Shown: one piece after another, positions 62,181-64,000 of the stretch | Layout: each line of letters starts with the position of its first letter | Numbering within the stretch: position 1 is the first letter of the stretch | Source of the DNA: Vanilla planifolia | Taxonomy: Eukaryota; Streptophyta; Magnoliopsida; Asparagales; Orchidaceae | DNA length: 64,000 nucleotides | Reading direction: 5' to 3' | NCBI GenBank assembly: GCA_023846275.1 | Contig: CM043875.1 | Location: forward strand, 41,012,633-41,076,632 | Notes under the pieces: model-generated | Database searches by the model: none | What the model was told of the DNA's origin: nothing | What the model saw: only the letters and a program-made list of their open reading frames with translations | Position numbers and translations under genes: made by a program

Positions 62181-64000
62181 CACCTTGAGGTGCTCTTCTT
62201 GAGGCCAATTAAGCCATCTCTTAATTGCATTGCTTCTTTTAGGCACACTGCAACTATTGGGAGCTTTTCGTAGAAGCACAATAATGGGCCTCTTAGTTTT
62301 TTTAATTATTTTTAATATTTGTCACACATAATTTTATATTTATTTTTAACGAAAAATGTATTTCATGTATGTATTACAAGTACATTGTTTTTAAAATTTT
62401 TTATTTTATATTTTTTGCGTCATTGTAAAGCTAATAAATTAATCATAATTTTTTTATTTTAATTTTCTTTTTGTAATTTTGAAAAATTTATGATTTGTTC
62501 AAAGAACTGATGTCACCTGAAAGCAATACTAATGAAATTATAAAAACACAAATTTGAATGGTTTGGATCGTAATTGAAACTTTGAATTTTGGTGAGTGCC
62601 CAGTCTTCATTCTTTGATTCATGTACTTTCTTCCTAGATTGCAACATGGTGTCCTTTTTTCTTGTGATTTTCTTCCATACTTGTATATGCATATGCTTAC
62701 CTGTCTGTTGATCCCATTATCTTTTCCTTTTTTGTTGGATGATAGTTGTAGCAATAGTTAAATGGTGACGACATTTATAATATTTTGAAAATGGAGTATT
62801 TTTTTTTATTTTTAATCCTTCTTCCTATCTCACATCCAATGATAAGGAATTGCTCAACCTATAGAAAAACAGTGACTGTGGTTAACACAGTTTTTATATT
62901 TCTTAAAGTCATTTTTTATTGTATTTTGTCATTCCTCTTCAAATACTTAACGGCATTTCTTCACTAACCAGTCATTGTATTACCATTCTTATAACATCTT
63001 ATCCATCTAGAATAATCCATAAACTATAGTTTTATCTGGAATCAAAAGACAAGCCCTTTTAAGCAATTCAGGAGTTGGATAAAAAATGCTTTTTTCTTGT
63101 TGTTTTTGTTTCCTTTTTTATAAGACTGTCCGGTTCATAGTGTGATTATTCCATCTTTTTTAAGTAAATTAAAATGTCTTACTGATTTTTTGAAAACTAT
63201 TTTGCAATTCTAGACCTTTTTGTCATGGAGTTATTATGCTATCTCTTGCACTACAGTCAAATCTGCAAGTTCTTTTGTGTATGTGCTAGTTATGTTCATT
63301 ATTGGAAAATGTGTCATCACTATTAGTTAGAAAACTGAGACAAACACACACGCACACACATGGTTTATGGGTCTGAAAAGTTTATTGTCCTAATGCATTG
63401 AGGCTTTGGGCATTGATGCCAAAAAATTATAACCAAAGCCTATTGATTTCTGCCACTTAAAATAGCTGGGGTGTAAATTTCATTATTCCTTTCTGTAATT
63501 TCACAAGTCATGATGCATAAGAAAGAAGTAAACCATTGTTTGTTCATGATAATAAAAAAACATACCATCATCTTTTTCTAATAGTCAAGTTTACTGGTTT
63601 TTGTCTATAAGAGGTAAACGTAATCTCAAATTTCTACTTGAATTAATGAACTTCGACCTGACAAAGAAGGAATGTTGTCTCATAATTTGTTGTCTTGGCA
63701 AAAAGTTTATTTGTCAAAGGCAACAAAATCAACAAATATTCATCACTATTAGATTTAGTATCATATTAACAGCTATCTTGATTTTAGTTTTGTGGTCTTA
63801 GCTTTTATGTATTTTGTTGCTTGAAGAAAAGTTTTTCTTTCCACACATTCACACTTACGCAAGCACATTTATAAGCACATGTGCACACACATTTGGTTAC
63901 TTATGAAGACTTGATTTGATTTGTTTTTTGTGAGACTTCGTATTCATTTAGGCTCTACATTGTAATTGTATTTCCTTAAGGAGGAGTTCGATATTCTTGT
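62181..64000. other. AT-rich stretch at the right edge, no gene recognised
   Basis: No coding exon or RNA gene was recognised. It contains a short CA-rich microsatellite near 63,340-63,360 and another CA-rich patch near 63,845-63,890. It may be an intron of the gene whose exons lie at 57.7-58.1 kb, but nothing here shows it. Confidence 0.4.

Noticed and set aside
1-64000. tRNA, rRNA genes and CRISPR arrays
   Set aside because: No tRNA T-arm pattern with a plausible cloverleaf, no rRNA segment and no regularly spaced repeat array was seen. The tandem repeats present have two to four drifted copies without spacers.

Overview
The window is nuclear DNA of a flowering plant. It carries plant-only gene families (a chloroplast ClpD/ERD1 chaperone and two TPD1-like secreted proteins), GT-AG spliced genes with long AT-rich introns, decayed plant LINEs and Copia elements, and a nuclear copy of plastid DNA. 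The species cannot be read from the sequence. The proteins have a monocot flavour, but that is only an impression.

Layout. 1-8.8 kb: decayed repeats, with an L1-type LINE remnant (+, about 4.0-4.9 kb) and an RTE-type LINE remnant (-, about 6.5-8.5 kb). 8.8-24.9 kb: the 5' half of an importin-13/transportin-3-like nuclear transport receptor on the minus strand. Twelve exons join in frame to 464 codons, and the rest of the gene lies left of the window or was not recognised. Its 5' end sits in a 350-bp tandem duplication that reads as identical in both copies. 25.5-28.7 kb: AT-rich intergenic DNA. 28.7-37.1 kb: a complete 12-exon ClpD gene on the minus strand, 949 codons, with every junction in phase. 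One intron needs a GC donor, and intron 9 holds a piece of plastid ycf3 (end of intron 2 plus start of exon 3). 37.2-43.3 kb: AT-rich, gene-poor DNA. 43.3-45.5 kb: two tandem TPD1-like genes on the minus strand with identical cysteine spacing. 46.4-57 kb: three decayed Copia retrotransposons, all +. 57.7-58.1 kb: two linked coding exons (+) of an unrecognised gene. 58-64 kb: AT-rich DNA with one more Copia reverse-transcriptase fossil at 61.6-62.2 kb.

The genes do not form a pathway. ClpD acts in the plastid stroma, the importin at the nuclear pore, and the TPD1-like proteins are secreted. I found no CRISPR array, operon, tRNA or rRNA gene, and nothing that amounts to a new multi-gene system. 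The items most worth a second look are the ycf3 fragment in the ClpD intron, the identical 350-bp duplication over the importin start, the GC-AG intron in ClpD, and the unassigned exon pair at 57.7 kb.
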